This document shows positions 11,972-22,659 of a DNA stretch of 64,000 bases, one piece after another; within the stretch, counting starts at the first letter, position 1, and every line of letters starts with the position of its first letter. The stretch covers positions 35,335,804 through 35,399,803 of the forward strand of contig NC_084888.1 of NCBI RefSeq assembly GCF_958979055.1, read 5' to 3'. The stretch comes from Alnus glutinosa (Eukaryota > Streptophyta > Magnoliopsida > Fagales > Betulaceae). Under the pieces are notes generated by a model. It was not told the origin of the DNA. It saw nothing but the letters and a program-made list of their open reading frames with translations, and ran no database searches. A program made the position numbers and the translations under genes.

Positions 11972-12863
11972 TGTTGTAATATGTGTGTTACAAACATTAT
12001 TTCATTTTTAGCCATCTTTAAATGTTTTACCATTTGGTATTAAAATATATTCATGAGTTTTTATGGCAAAGAAAAAAAAATTGATTTATTAAAATATATA
12101 TTTATGAGTTTTTATTTTGTAACCGTTGGTTATTAAAAAATTGTTTTTATGGCTTTTTAATCTTCAAACATTTTGTCATTATTAAAGTTTATTACTTTTG
12201 ATTTGTAACGGTTAATAGTTATGAGTCTTATGACCATTTGTCATTCATGAGCCTTAAAAGAAAATCTATAGTGCTAACATTTTTTGACCGTTTATATAAA
12301 TTGAGTTCCCAATGCATTTGAGAACTATCTTCTTCTTTGGCTAAAACCTCTAACATATTTTTCTAGTGTGCATTCATATATTTCAACGTGAATTTGGTTT
12401 TGAGCCATAAAGCTATTGTTATAGTATTAGCTTTTCTACAAGAAAAATATTCTAAAGTCCCCCATCCACTTTGATCAAAGGGTTGTTCTATTTGATCTTT
12501 GTTATTGGAAGTGTGTCCTTAACGAAGATAGACGCTATAGTCTAATCCTGGGAGGTTGTGTGTCAAGAGATCCGATCACACCGAGTTATACACTCTGGGA
12601 GGCACGAATCAACCTTTAAGGACAACGTTCTTCTTGCGTGATTCTATAGCATTGTGAGATCTTTCCTTAATTTAATTTTAATCTCTTGTACAATATTTAT
12701 TTTATTATTATTATTATTATTTCGGATCAATATGGTCTAGTATCAACAATAATTTTTCAACCAATTATTTGTTTAACAATTATTTGTTTAATTGTTAATT
12801 TTCATATTGATATTATTTTATTTCAATAAGAACTTTGTGCACCATTCAATATTATTTCCAACA
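11972..12863 (+). repeat. 3' LTR of Copia B
   Basis: Second copy of the B LTR, beginning TGTTG right after the purine tract at 11961-11971 and ending CAACA, followed by the ATTAT duplication. The self-complementary stretch TCAACCTTTAAG is intact at 12609-12620. Confidence 0.94.
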
Positions 12864-12868
12864 ATTAT

Positions 12869-12948
12869 CACCTTAAAGAAGGTGTTCATACACGCCTCAA
12901 AGTCGCATCGATTTTTTTTATTATTGTTTCCGCTCAATTTTCTCAACA
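12869..12948 (+). repeat. 5' LTR of Copia A, second part (U5 end)
   Basis: Continuation of the A 5' LTR after element B, ending CTCAACA. Its first bases, with ATTAT, form ATTATCACCTTAAA (12864-12877), the exact reverse complement of 12951-12964 just outside the LTR. The corresponding 40 bp are deleted from the 3' LTR between two ATC triplets. Confidence 0.9.
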
Positions 12949-12969
12949 ATTTTAAGGTGATAATCCGCA

Positions 12970-13860
12970 ATGGGATCAGAATCTGATATGGCGACTTTCA
13001 AAATGATGAATCAAGACTTCGTGAAATTGGATAGATTTGATGGAACGAATTTCACTCGTTGGAAAGATAAGTTGATGTTCTTGCTTACGGCGTTGAAGAT
13101 TTCATACGTTTTGGATCCGAATTTGCCAAAACTTCTAGAACCTGAGCCTAATGAAGATGCACAAAGAAAGGTAGAACGTAAAAAACGTGAAGAAGATGAA
13201 GTGATATGCAAAGGACACATTTTGAACACACTTTCTGATCGTCTCTAAGACCTATTCACTTCAATTAAGTAACCAAGAGAAATTTGGGAGGCTTTGGAAT
13301 TCAAATATAAAACTGAAAAGCAAGGTACAAATAAATTCCTCATCATGAAGTTTTTTGAATTTACAATGGTAGATAACATTTTTGTAATGGACCAAGTCCA
13401 TGAATTGCAAGTTCTAGTAAATAAACTTCGGGACCTTAAGGTTGAAGTTTCAGAACCTCTGCAATTTGGGGCCATAATTGCTAAACTTCCTCCAAATTGG
13501 AATGATTATAGAAAGAAACTTATACACACAACAAAAGATTTCACTATAGAGCAAATTCAAAAACATTTACGAATTGAAGAGGAAACTCGAATTCGTGATA
13601 AGAACCTATTTTTTCCAAGTAGCTCTAAAGTGAACTTTGTTGGTGAGAAAAATAAATTTCAAAATAATCATGGAGGAAACAAGAGAAAATACAATGATTT
13701 GAGCAATAATTCTGGCAACGATAACAAGTTTAAGAAAAACAAAACTTGTTACAATTGCGGAAAGAAGGGACATCTCAAGTGTGAATGCAGATACAAGAAG
13801 AAGCAAAAGGAGGATACAAAAGTTCCCAATAGTGCAAATTTAACTGAAAATGAGTTCTGA
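12970..13860 (+). pseudogene. Copia A gag (broken)
   Basis: A gag polyprotein frame starting at the first ATG after the leader. It has the N-terminal FDGTNFTRWKDKLMFLL segment typical of plant Copia gag, then a UBN2-like helical region, and a CCHC zinc knuckle CYNCGKKGHLKCEC (about 13747-13788) that would bind RNA. Two in-frame stops interrupt it: TAA at 13246-13248 and TAA at 13270-13272 (the second looks like CAA to TAA). The frame ends at 13858-13860 and overlaps the next frame (+1) by 11 bases. Confidence 0.88.
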
Positions 13861-15268
13861 AATCATAGCCATGACTTCTGAAATGCACATCAGCATGATT
13901 ACAGAGTTACACATGGCTGCATCAACCAAATCTTCTGATTGGTGGTATGATTCGGGCGATACTGTTCATGTTTGCAACAACAAATCTCAATTCAAAAATT
14001 ATGAAGAAGCTGTTGATGGACAAGAAATGCTAATGGGAAATTCCAACACTGCAAAAGTTATGGGAAAAAGAACTGTTGAACTTCAGTTTACATCTGGAAA
14101 GAAACTTATCCTTGTAAATGTTCTTCATGTTCCAGAAATTAGGAAAAATCTTGTATCTGCAAATCTTCTTTGTAAGAAAGGTGTCAAGGCTGTGATAGAG
14201 TCTGATAACTTGATTCTATCCAAACAAGGAGTGTTTGTTGGAAAAGGGTACCCTTGTGATGGCATGTATAAGTTAAGTATTAATAATATAAACTTTGGTT
14301 CTGCTTATATTATTGAGTCTTCAATTTTGTGGCATATTTGTTTAGCACACTTAAATTTTAGATCTTTAAAATTTATTTATAAGCATGGTTTGATTTCATA
14401 TAATCATAATCATAGTGCTAAATGTGAAATTTGCATTCAAGCGAGAATGACAAAGCCTTTCCCCAAAACAAACAAAAATTCAAAATTATTAGAACTTGTG
14501 CATTCTGATATTTGTGAACTTAATGGTGTTTTAACTAGAGGAGGCAATAGATACTTTATTACTTTCACTGATGATTTTTCAAGATATACATATGTATATT
14601 TAATGAAAAGTAAAGATGAGGCCTTCAGTTTGTTTAAATGTTATAAGTCTGTTGTTGAAAATCAAAAGGAAAAGAAAATTAAGACATTTCGCAGTGATAG
14701 AGGTGGTGAATACTTTCCAACTGAATTTACTTTATATTGCGAAGAGAATGGCATTATACATCAAACTAGTGCACCCTATACCCCACAACAAAATGGTTTG
14801 GCAGAAAGAAAAAATAGGACACTAGTTGGCATGGTAAATGCTATGATTTTGAATGCAAAATTATCTTTTAATTTGTGGGGAGAAGCTTTGCTTACAACAT
14901 GTCATGTACATAACATAATACCTTCCAAAGTTTTTAAAGTTTCACCATATGAATTATGGAAAGGTAGAAAACCAAATCTGAAATACCTTAGGGTATGGGG
15001 CTGTTTAGCCTTTTATAGAGTTCCGGACCCAAAAAGAACAAAATTAGGACCAAGGGCTTTAAAGAGTATTTTTGTAGGATATGTTGAAAATTCAAAAGCT
15101 TACAGACTTTTAAATTTGGATTCTAATATTATAGTAGAATCAAAGGATGTAGAATTTATTGAAGATAAAATCTTTAATGATTCTAAAACTGTTTCAGATC
15201 CTACTCAAATACCAGAAATCGACTTAAATCCTAGTTCATCTCAGGAAAATAAAAGAAAAAAATCTTGA
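13850..15268 (+). pseudogene. Copia A protease-integrase part of pol
   Basis: A 472-codon open frame. The aspartic-protease motif is WWYDSGDTVHVC (about 13940-13975); Copia proteases normally read D-S/T-G-A, so the fourth position is altered here. A GAG-preintegrase zinc region follows (H-x-H near 14330-14350, CEIC near 14425), then the integrase core with the catalytic triad context SDIC and FTDDFSR, RSDRGGEYF, and NGLAERKNR. It stops at 15266-15268 because of a one-base shift; the rest of pol continues in another frame. It would make viral-like cDNA integrate if whole, but the element's pol is broken downstream. Confidence 0.88.
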
Positions 15269-15269
15269 G

Positions 15270-16999
15270 GTCTTAATTGAACCTAGAAGAAGTCAAAGAG
15301 CTAGGAAAGAAAAGAATTTGGATCCTGATTTTGTGTCGTCTCAGGCTATTATATTTCTTTTGGAAGGAAACAGAGAAATTATTCTCAACAAGATACCAAT
15401 TTTATTAAATATAGAAGAAGATCCTAAAACATACGGAGAAGCTATGGCTTCTAGAGATGTTGCATTTTGGAAAGAGGCAATCAATGATGAAATGGATTCA
15501 ATATTGTCAAACAATACTTGGATTTTAGTTGATTTGCCTCATGGATCTAAACCTAAGGATGTAAATGGGTATTTAGAAGAAAATACAATACAGATGGATC
15601 TCTTAAAACTTTTAAGGCTAGATTGGTTGCCAAAGGTTTTAAACAAAAGGAAGGTACAGATTATTTTGATACCTATGCACCAGTGGCTAGAATAACATCC
15701 ATTAGAGTGCTTATGGCATTGGCTTCGATTTTCGATTTGTATGTACATCAAATGGATGTTAAGACTGCATTTTTAAATGGTGATTTAGAAGAAGAGGTGT
15801 ACATGGAACAACCTGAAGGGTTTGTTATGTCTGGAAATGAAAGGAAATTTTGTAAACTAGTAAAATCATTGTATGGATTAAAGCAAGCACCAAAACAATG
15901 GCTTGAGAAATTTGACTCTGTCATTTTATCTCATGGATTTAAGCATAATAATGCTAATAAATGTATCTAATCTAAATTCACTGATTGTTATGGTGTGATT
16001 ATTTGCCTTTATGTGGATGATTTGTTGATATTTGGAACAAATATGGAAGGAATATCTGAAACTAAGAAGTATCTAACTTCAAAGTTCAAAATGAAAGATC
16101 TTAAGGAAGTTAATACAATCTTAGGTATCAAAGTAAAGAAATTTAGTGGGGGCTATGCTCTATGTCAATCTCATTATATTGAGAAAATGCTTCTTAAATT
16201 TCAACACTTAGGAATTAAAGAAGCAAGTACACCATATGATTATGCATTTAAATTAATTGAGAATTCTGGTAGGGCAGTTGCTTAGTTAGAATATTCTAGT
16301 GCAATTGGTAGCTTGATGTATGCAATGCATTGCACTAGGCCAGATATTTCCTTTACAGTTTGCAAACTTTCTAGATATACAAACAATCCTAGTATAGAAC
16401 ATTGGAAAGCAATTGGTAGAGTCCTTAGGTTCCTTAAAAGAACAATTGAATTAGGACTGTATTATACAAATTTTCCATCAGTACTAGAAGGATACACTGA
16501 TGCTAGTTGGATAACTAGTGCGAGTGATAATAAGGCTACGTCTGGGTGGGTATTTACCCTTGTTGGTGGAGCGGTTTCATGGGCTTCTAAGAAACAGACG
16601 TGTATTTCACATTCCACAATGGAATCTGAATTTATAGCCTTGGCAGTAGCGGGCAAAGAGGCAGAATGGCTGCGGAATTTGTTATTAGATATAAAGTTGT
16701 GGCTACAACCGATGCTAGCCATTTCTTTGCACTGTGATAGTGAAGCTACTATGTCTAGGGCATATAGTAAAATTTACATTGGAAAATCTAGACATATTAG
16801 CTTGAGACATGAATATGTCAAACAATTGATAATAGATGGCATTATCACTATCGTGTATATGCAGTCAAGTAAAAACTTGGCAAATCCATTTACTAAGGGA
16901 CTCTCGAGAGATTTAGTGAAAAGTACATCTAGTGGAATGGGTTTGAAACCTTTCTTTAAAAAGTCATCTGTAACGAGAACCCAACCTAACACTATTTAA
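15270..16999 (+). pseudogene. Copia A reverse transcriptase-RNase H part of pol (broken)
   Basis: Continues pol in a new frame from about 15270. The linker RRSQRARKEKN precedes the reverse transcriptase. A frameshift occurs near 15555. The catalytic region reads FDTYAPVAR (15660-15690), VHQMDVKTAFLNG (15745-15782) and LYVDDLLIFG (about 16006-16035). In-frame stops lie at 15968-15970 and 16283-16285 (the latter resembles CAG to TAG). RNase H follows with CTRPDI, the GYTDASW, STMESEF and HCDSEA motifs, and [11 protein letters not shown]. The last frame ends at 16997-16999. The element is non-functional in the polymerase. Confidence 0.88.
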
Positions 17000-17522
17000 A
17001 AAATAGTTTAAGATTTAAAGGGTAATAACAAGTTACAGTTAAGTGGCTGCAAAACACTGAAATTTGTTTTTTCAAGATAAACCCATTATATGATGTTCAG
17101 TGCTAGCTGTTACGATAAATGAAGGATGAGTGTTATACTCTTAATGAAGTTCAATAATTCTCTAAATGTCTGAAGTAATAGAGACTATAACGGAACTTCA
17201 CCTATATGAACATAAGAAGTGAGACAAATTCTAGCAAAAGTTTAAGGTTTACTTTTGTAAATGTTCATGAAAACCAGGATGGAGCACGTATATAAGTACA
17301 ATTAAATTCGTGAGTTTTTCGTTAAAGTTGGATAGAATCATGTGTGTGGTATTTCCGTTTCTAACATATAAAGTCTTGGTTTAAGCTTAGGCCACCATTG
17401 ACTTTGTTAGAAATTTGAAATGCTAATGCTAATTGAAGGTTTAAATCGAAAGATACTTTCTTGTATGCATGAAGATATCTGTATTTGATTGAGTATTTAA
17501 TATAGCAATCTAAGTGGGGGAT
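17000..17522 (+). other. 3' untranslated region and polypurine tract of Copia A
   Basis: Non-coding end of element A. The purine tract AAGTGGGGGA at about 17512-17521 directly precedes the 3' LTR and would prime plus-strand DNA synthesis. Confidence 0.8.
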
Positions 17523-18074
17523 TGTTATAAATATTTATAGATTGCTATATTAATAATGTGACTAAGTAGATCAAGTGGCATAGCTTTCTTTAAGTGAGTT
17601 TTTGGTGAGAGATTCGAAACTCTGGGTAGTTTATTTCAGTTGTAGCAGTTATTAAAAATAACTATATTGGGTGGTTCTATGAGGATTCGAACCATTGTCC
17701 TTCTTCATTAAGGGGTGCCTTTGAACCACTAGGCCAATGAGAAGTATGTTGTGAGTTGTAACCAACTCTGTTATTTATATAAGTAACCGTTTGCAACTGA
17801 AAATTGAAAAGTTATAACTTTTCAATAAGTGTCCTTCAAAATCTATAAATAGATATATATTTTTCTAAGAATATTATTATAATTTTTCTCACTCTCAAGT
17901 CATTTACACAACTTTGTAGAGAAACTCTAAAGAACAAACTTCAGATTTGTTGTCTGCAGTTAGTGACTTTGTTGTATCCTGGAGGTAAATTGCTTGTAAC
18001 CTGGCAACAAACTCTTTTGAGTGGGGGCAATTATCGATTTTTCTGATTATTGTTTCCGCTCAATTTTCTCAACA
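17523..18074 (+). repeat. 3' LTR of Copia A, with an antisense tRNA-like module
   Basis: Complete LTR except for a ~40-bp deletion near its U5 end. A TATA box TATAAATAG is near 17843. On the minus strand, an A-box-like TGGCCTAGTGG (17726-17736) and a perfect B box GGTTCGAATCC (17683-17693) lie 43 bases apart, the spacing of a tRNA gene. No acceptor stem is obvious. The 5' LTR keeps the B box but has lost the A box. Confidence 0.92.
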
Positions 18075-18096
18075 GCTCCAACGCAAACACCACCAG

Positions 18097-19240
18097 TAGG
18101 GGTGTAAACGAGCTGACCTACTCGTGAGCTTACTCGAGATCGGCTTGAATAAACTCGACTCGTGCTTGAATCGATTATTAAATGAACTACTCGTGAACAC
18201 GAAAATCAAACTCGATTATTAAACGATGCAAACTCGTATAAACTCGACTCGACTCGACTAAAGCTCGTGAACCCGCTCGTATAAGGATCGACTCGTTTAT
18301 TAAGGCTCGACTCGTATATATATATATAACTAGTTTTATAATATAGTATATTAATAAATAATATACTATATGTAAACATAAATTAAGTAATAAATAACAA
18401 TAGTTATTAGTTAGTATATATTAATTGGTTATAGGTATATAAAATAATAAAAGTGAATAATATCAATAATTAATTATTAGTCATATGATATAATGACAAT
18501 TTGTATATTTAATCATATTATTCATGTTATATAATAAGATTATATGGCTATATGATCATATAATAATATAACATTGTGCCATATGACATGTAAATATAAA
18601 ATATGCAATCACTTTATTATATGTTATGAGTTTATCATTAAATACTTAATAATCATTACATCACGTGATCTAAGACCTAAGATTTAAGATCATACGAGTT
18701 GTTAAATCATGTTAATACATTAAATATGCTATCATATGATAATACTTAGATCGTATGATCATATAATATTAGTATTATTAGTAGGTAGTTATAAATTATG
18801 ATTTATGACTCATAAATTCATAATGATCAATTTGACCATATTTAATTACTTATTATAAATTCATAGATAATTGTAATTCAGATTCTAGACTCATTGGCAA
18901 TTGCCTTATTGTTTGCTTTTATTGCAAAATTCTAATACGTGCAAGTGCACATTATTTTGAAAATTTGTGGTTTAATTTTTAATTTTTTTTTTTTTGCTAA
19001 AGTCAATAATTTAAATTATGATACGAGCCGAGCTCGAGCCGAGTACTCGAGCTCGGGATCGACCAAAATGGCCGAGCTCGAGCTCGAGCTTGGACAATAG
19101 TTTTTGTTACGCGAGCCGAGCTCGCACAAGATTTTTCAGCTCGTGTCGAGCTCGAGCTCGAGCTCGAGCTTTACTGTTTGTTAAACGAGCCGAGCCCGAA
19201 CAGGCAATACCTGCTCAGGATCGGCTCGTTTACACCCCTA
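18097..19240. mobile_element. Non-autonomous hAT element inserted in the kinase pseudogene
   Basis: Perfect 17-bp terminal inverted repeats TAGGGGTGTAAACGAGC and an 8-bp target duplication ACCACCAG (18089-18096 and 19241-19248). Eight-base duplications and TAGGG ends are hAT hallmarks. Subterminal regions are rich in CTCGA and GAGCTC repeats on both sides, and the middle is AT-rich without a transposase frame. Removing it rejoins the kinase codons exactly. Length 1,144 bp. Confidence 0.93.
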
Positions 19241-19406
19241 ACCACCAGGGTTGTGGGCACGCTAGGTTATTTGGCGCCTGAGCTATGTCGCACATGCAAG
19301 CCTACAACCAACTTTGATGTGTATGCCTTTGGCACTTTGCTACTGGAAGTGGTATGCGGTAGAAGACCCGTGGATCCTAAAGCATCACCTGAGAATATCA
19401 TTTTGC

Positions 19407-22400
19407 AGTTAATTCATTTTATGTTGTGGAACATGCTGCCATAAGCAGTTAATTTTTTTTATTTTTTATTTTTATTTTGCTTCAGAAGTGTTATAGGGTA
19501 GTGCTTTTAACAAATTCTAAACAACTTTGTGTTTGCAGCACAAGAAGATTGTTATTATCTTCATAATAAGTTCTAAAATCATCCAGAATCAAATTTAGAA
19601 AATTTATTCTGCGTTTGCTGCACACAATAATTATCCATGTTTCATTTAATTGATAAAGCATGACTTCGAAAATAACTCAAACTACTACTTGAATAGATAT
19701 AGGCTTATAGCATAGCAACATCTCACAATGTTAAAGTTTTATCATTTAAACTGGAAAGAAAGAGACCTTTGAAGGAGACTTCACTGGTACAAGCCAATTG
19801 GTTTGTTTCATCACCAATGAACTCCATGAAGTGACGAACTCATGATTGTGGGAAGAATCTTTGTCTAGGTAGAGAAGACTGAATCAGAAAGTGTGGTTTA
19901 CTCTTGGAGCGAGTGGGATTTGGTAGATTTTGTGTAACTCTTATACATGTGGCACTTTTGAATTTGGGCTATTTCAATTTTGTTTTGATTTATTTGATCA
20001 AGTGATTGGTTGTTTCAATAGCCTTCAGATTTCTTCTTGTTCAATTATTTGCTTTGATTTGGATTTGGAAACAACTTTGTCTACGAATTTTCAAGAACTT
20101 TATTAAATGATTTTCAAAAACACAAAATTTGTGTTCTTTATGTTCCTGTTTTTATTTTCTCTTTATGAGTCTTGCCTGTGACTTTAGTTTAACTCTTTGG
20201 TACTATAAAATGATTCTTTTTATCCTTAGTTTGGTTGGTGGGAAAATGGAGGGAGAAAAGAGAGTTGAAAATTGGGTATTGAATTTTCTGTTGATTTTCT
20301 GTTATCTGATTGGATGTATTGTGCTTCGGTAGCTTGTTTGTTTTTTTTTTGTTAGCATAAGAGATTATTTCTGATTGGGCTGCAGAAATTTGGCAAAGGT
20401 GATTGGAGGATCGTTTAAAGGAATGTGTTTGATCGGCCTCATTTTGGATATCAAAACTTTGGCTTTCAAATGTAAAGATGCATAGCCACTACAAGCTCTG
20501 TATGGAAAGCAGTAATCTTAGTTTAGCAAATTCCATTTGTAAAGTTGTGTGCATGATTTATTGGTTTTGTTAGGTGTTTAGGCGATAAGGAGAGTTGCAA
20601 AGTGAATTTGGTCATGTATGTGGTGGTTAGTCTTTTGGTGAATTAAAGAAGCGATCATTTGCGGAGGACATTGTAAGTTGATGTACCCATTGCTTTCTAG
20701 TGTCATGTTTTCACATATGTTTCTTTCCCTTTCTCTTAATGTTTTGGAATTTGTTTTCTTATTCGCATAAAGTTAGGCTGCTCTTTTTGAAGACTTTTCA
20801 TTGTGTCTTTCACCTACAAAATGTTTTGGAATTTGTTTTCTGATTCGTTTAGGAAAAATCAAATAAAAGTTGTGGAATTGGAAAACAAACTTACACTGTT
20901 AGTATCGTTTGAATAATAGTATTTTTGGGAGAATTTTTTTTTTTTTTTTTTTTAAAAAAGAAAAGATAAAAGAGAAAAAAAAAAAATAAGAGGAAGGATC
21001 CTTTCCTGCGCAGGTCTTTTCTCTGCCGAGGAAGGTATCCCTTCCTTGAAATACGCATTCTTGTATGTAACGTATTTTCTTGTCTTTCCATTTTATTTTA
21101 TTTTTTTAAAAAAAAAAAAGATATTCTCATAGTCAGACATCTAGCTGTGCTTTCTACATCTACATCCAATACGACCATGGTTTACCCTTGCTCCTTAAAG
21201 AATAACTGAAATTTATTGAAAATCTTTCACGCCTTGTCTCTACCGAACATGTAGATGATGCCTAGAGAATGCAACTTTTCTTCAACACTTAAGGCTGCAT
21301 ATGCAATGATTTGGGTGGCATGGCTTGACTAATCTCTAAATTGTCTACATATACTATTTTTACTGCTTCACAAGCAAGCTTTGTTTTTCAGGGGGATCAG
21401 AGAAATCATGTCAACAACTTGAAGAGAAGTTGAATATAATGAAATTCAAAGCAATGAGAGAATCGTGCATCAAAGAAAAAAAATCCAATTAGAGTGTCAC
21501 TTTACAGATCAAAATGGAATATATCAGTTTACCATATATTCCAACTCAATGACACAAATTTTACAAAACCAAGAACATTCCAGTATCGTATGCATAATTC
21601 AACAAGCAATATTCACTTTCATTCCTCTTTCAACGTACAGTACCAACTTCAAGCAATAATATCACCTGAAATAACATTTAAGGACACCTTAGACAATAGC
21701 AACAATAGAATATCAACTTTGCAAGTAATGCATAAAAATAGTAATAATGTCATACATTATAGGTTTTTCTTCAAAACCATCAAATTCCATTGATGTTTAC
21801 CTCCAGCTAGTTCCGATGATAGAATTTTGAGTATCAGAAAAGAAAAGGATGATAGAATTGTGTTATGTTTTTTCCCTTCAAATAAATGACATGATAAAAC
21901 GAGTGTGCTAGATGCTCTCCTATTCTGGGAACAAGAAATATGTGGAAAACATGATCTATGGGTTTTGAGCAGGATTTAGCAAGATAGTTACCAGAGAAGT
22001 TTGAGGGTGCAACAAACCTTCCCTGTTGCTCTTCCTAGTTTCATTCAACTTACTATAGAATGCACTTTTTCTGTAAATCCTTAGGCACAAGTTGCTTTAC
22101 TATACAAAGAGAGAGTGACAAAGAAACTGAGACATTTACTAGTTGACTCTATAGGTAAAGTTCATTATTTCAAACATAAACAAAATGACTTGGAAGAACT
22201 AACATCTTGAGCTCATACCATTATTCCTAAATAATCTGCATGAATTAGTTAAATAAAATTTATCAAAGCTATCAAAAAACTATTCTTCAGTATACATGCA
22301 TTTCAATGTTCACCATTAACATGAAAGGTGCTTAAATAATCTATAATGTCTTTGCTTCTAAAATTCTGCAGAATTTGCAGGGAGTCTTTCAATGCCAAAC

Positions 22401-22659
22401 AAACATTAAAGTCTTGTTTTGGTAGATTGGTAGGCATTATGTAATTTGAGCACGTTTCATTCTACATTTGCTTTTGATTCAGTTGAAATCTAGGATATGG
22501 TGTGACATTATGTGATTCAACACACACAGCTTCAAGGATATAAGCATACCAGGTTAGAATAGTGCTCATAAGGATTTCCTAACAAAACCAGCCACGCCTC
22601 AATATTCCAAAACACAGCAGAAGTATAGTTCAGAAAAATGGTGTATATACAGCTCATAC
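19407..22659. other. Intergenic, 3.2 kb without a recognisable gene
   Basis: The kinase match ends near 19406 (ATTTTGCAG) and unrelated AT-rich DNA follows. Several T and A homopolymers occur (20339-20350, 20935-20955, 21099-21118). A ~75-bp stretch at 20508-20585 recurs at 31393-31460 (GGAAAGCAGTA, then TTTAGCAAATTCCATTTGTAA). A possible 13-codon MYB-like scrap at 20378-20419 is too short to call. Nothing else is supported. Confidence 0.5.

Larger units (their letters stand above)
6983..12863 (+). mobile_element. Copia LTR retrotransposon B, nested in the 5' LTR of A
   Basis: Starts TGTTGTAATATG and ends TTTCCAACA, with the 5-bp duplication ATTAT on both sides (6978-6982 and 12864-12868). 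LTRs are 6983-7872 and 11972-12863. They differ by about 9 substitutions and 2 single-base indels, around 1%. A purine tract ATGTGGGGGA lies just before the 3' LTR. Interior coding DNA is heavily decayed: pieces of integrase C-terminus (9500-9915), reverse transcriptase (VHQMDVKVVFLNGE near 10200; QAPKQWH near 10340) and RNase H (10780-11340) are recognisable, but I found no gag, protease or integrase core. Total 5,881 bp. Confidence 0.94.
6543..18074 (+). mobile_element. Ty1/Copia LTR retrotransposon A, host of nested element B
   Basis: Starts TGTTATAAAT and ends TTCTCAACA. It is flanked by the 5-bp duplication GCTCC (6538-6542 and 18075-18079), and removing it rejoins the kinase sequence. 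The 5' LTR is 6543-6982 plus 12869-12948 (interrupted by B); the 3' LTR is 17523-18074. A purine tract AAGTGGGGGA precedes the 3' LTR. Coding order is gag, protease, integrase, reverse transcriptase, RNase H, which is the Copia order. All frames are broken. The LTRs differ by roughly 4-5% in alignable parts; the 5' LTR lacks ~78 bp and the 3' LTR lacks ~40 bp. Without B the element is about 5.6 kb. Confidence 0.95.
5461..19406 (+). pseudogene. L-type lectin receptor kinase pseudogene, kinase half only, split by three insertions and a foreign segment
   Basis: This is a third member of the local lectin receptor kinase family. It starts abruptly at the [14 protein letters not shown] segment just before the kinase domain; signal peptide, lectin domain and membrane helix are absent. 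Pieces: 5461-5702 (glycine loop GFGGFGRV, invariant lysine in VAVKRV, to LLGWCRRQG); 6286-6542 ([31 protein letters not shown]); 18075-18096; and 19241-19406 ([11 protein letters not shown] to [12 protein letters not shown]). Compared with the intact genes it has a 14-bp deletion near 5612, a 583-bp foreign segment at 5703-6285, a 1-bp deletion near 6384 and a 7-bp deletion at 6531. Copia A lies between pieces 2 and 3, and a hAT element between pieces 3 and 4. The C-terminal ~120 residues are missing. It cannot make a kinase. Confidence 0.92.

Noticed and set aside
12970..12985. TGGGATCAGAAT as the tRNA-Met primer site of Copia A
   Set aside because: Matches only 9 of 12 bases and lies 22 bases past the LTR end over the gag start codon; normal sites adjoin the LTR. 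Kept as an alternative in the finding.
17683..17743. True tRNA gene in the Copia A LTR
   Set aside because: A and B boxes are present but no acceptor stem or anticodon arm could be drawn.
19018..19444. Frames reading arginine/serine-rich protein at the hAT right end
   Set aside because: They are the CTCGAG-type subterminal repeats; the second frame only fuses transposon end with kinase pseudogene.
20378..20419. LQKFGKGDWR, similar to a MYB/SANT helix
   Set aside because: Only 13 codons before a stop and no other MYB part nearby; could be chance or a scrap.
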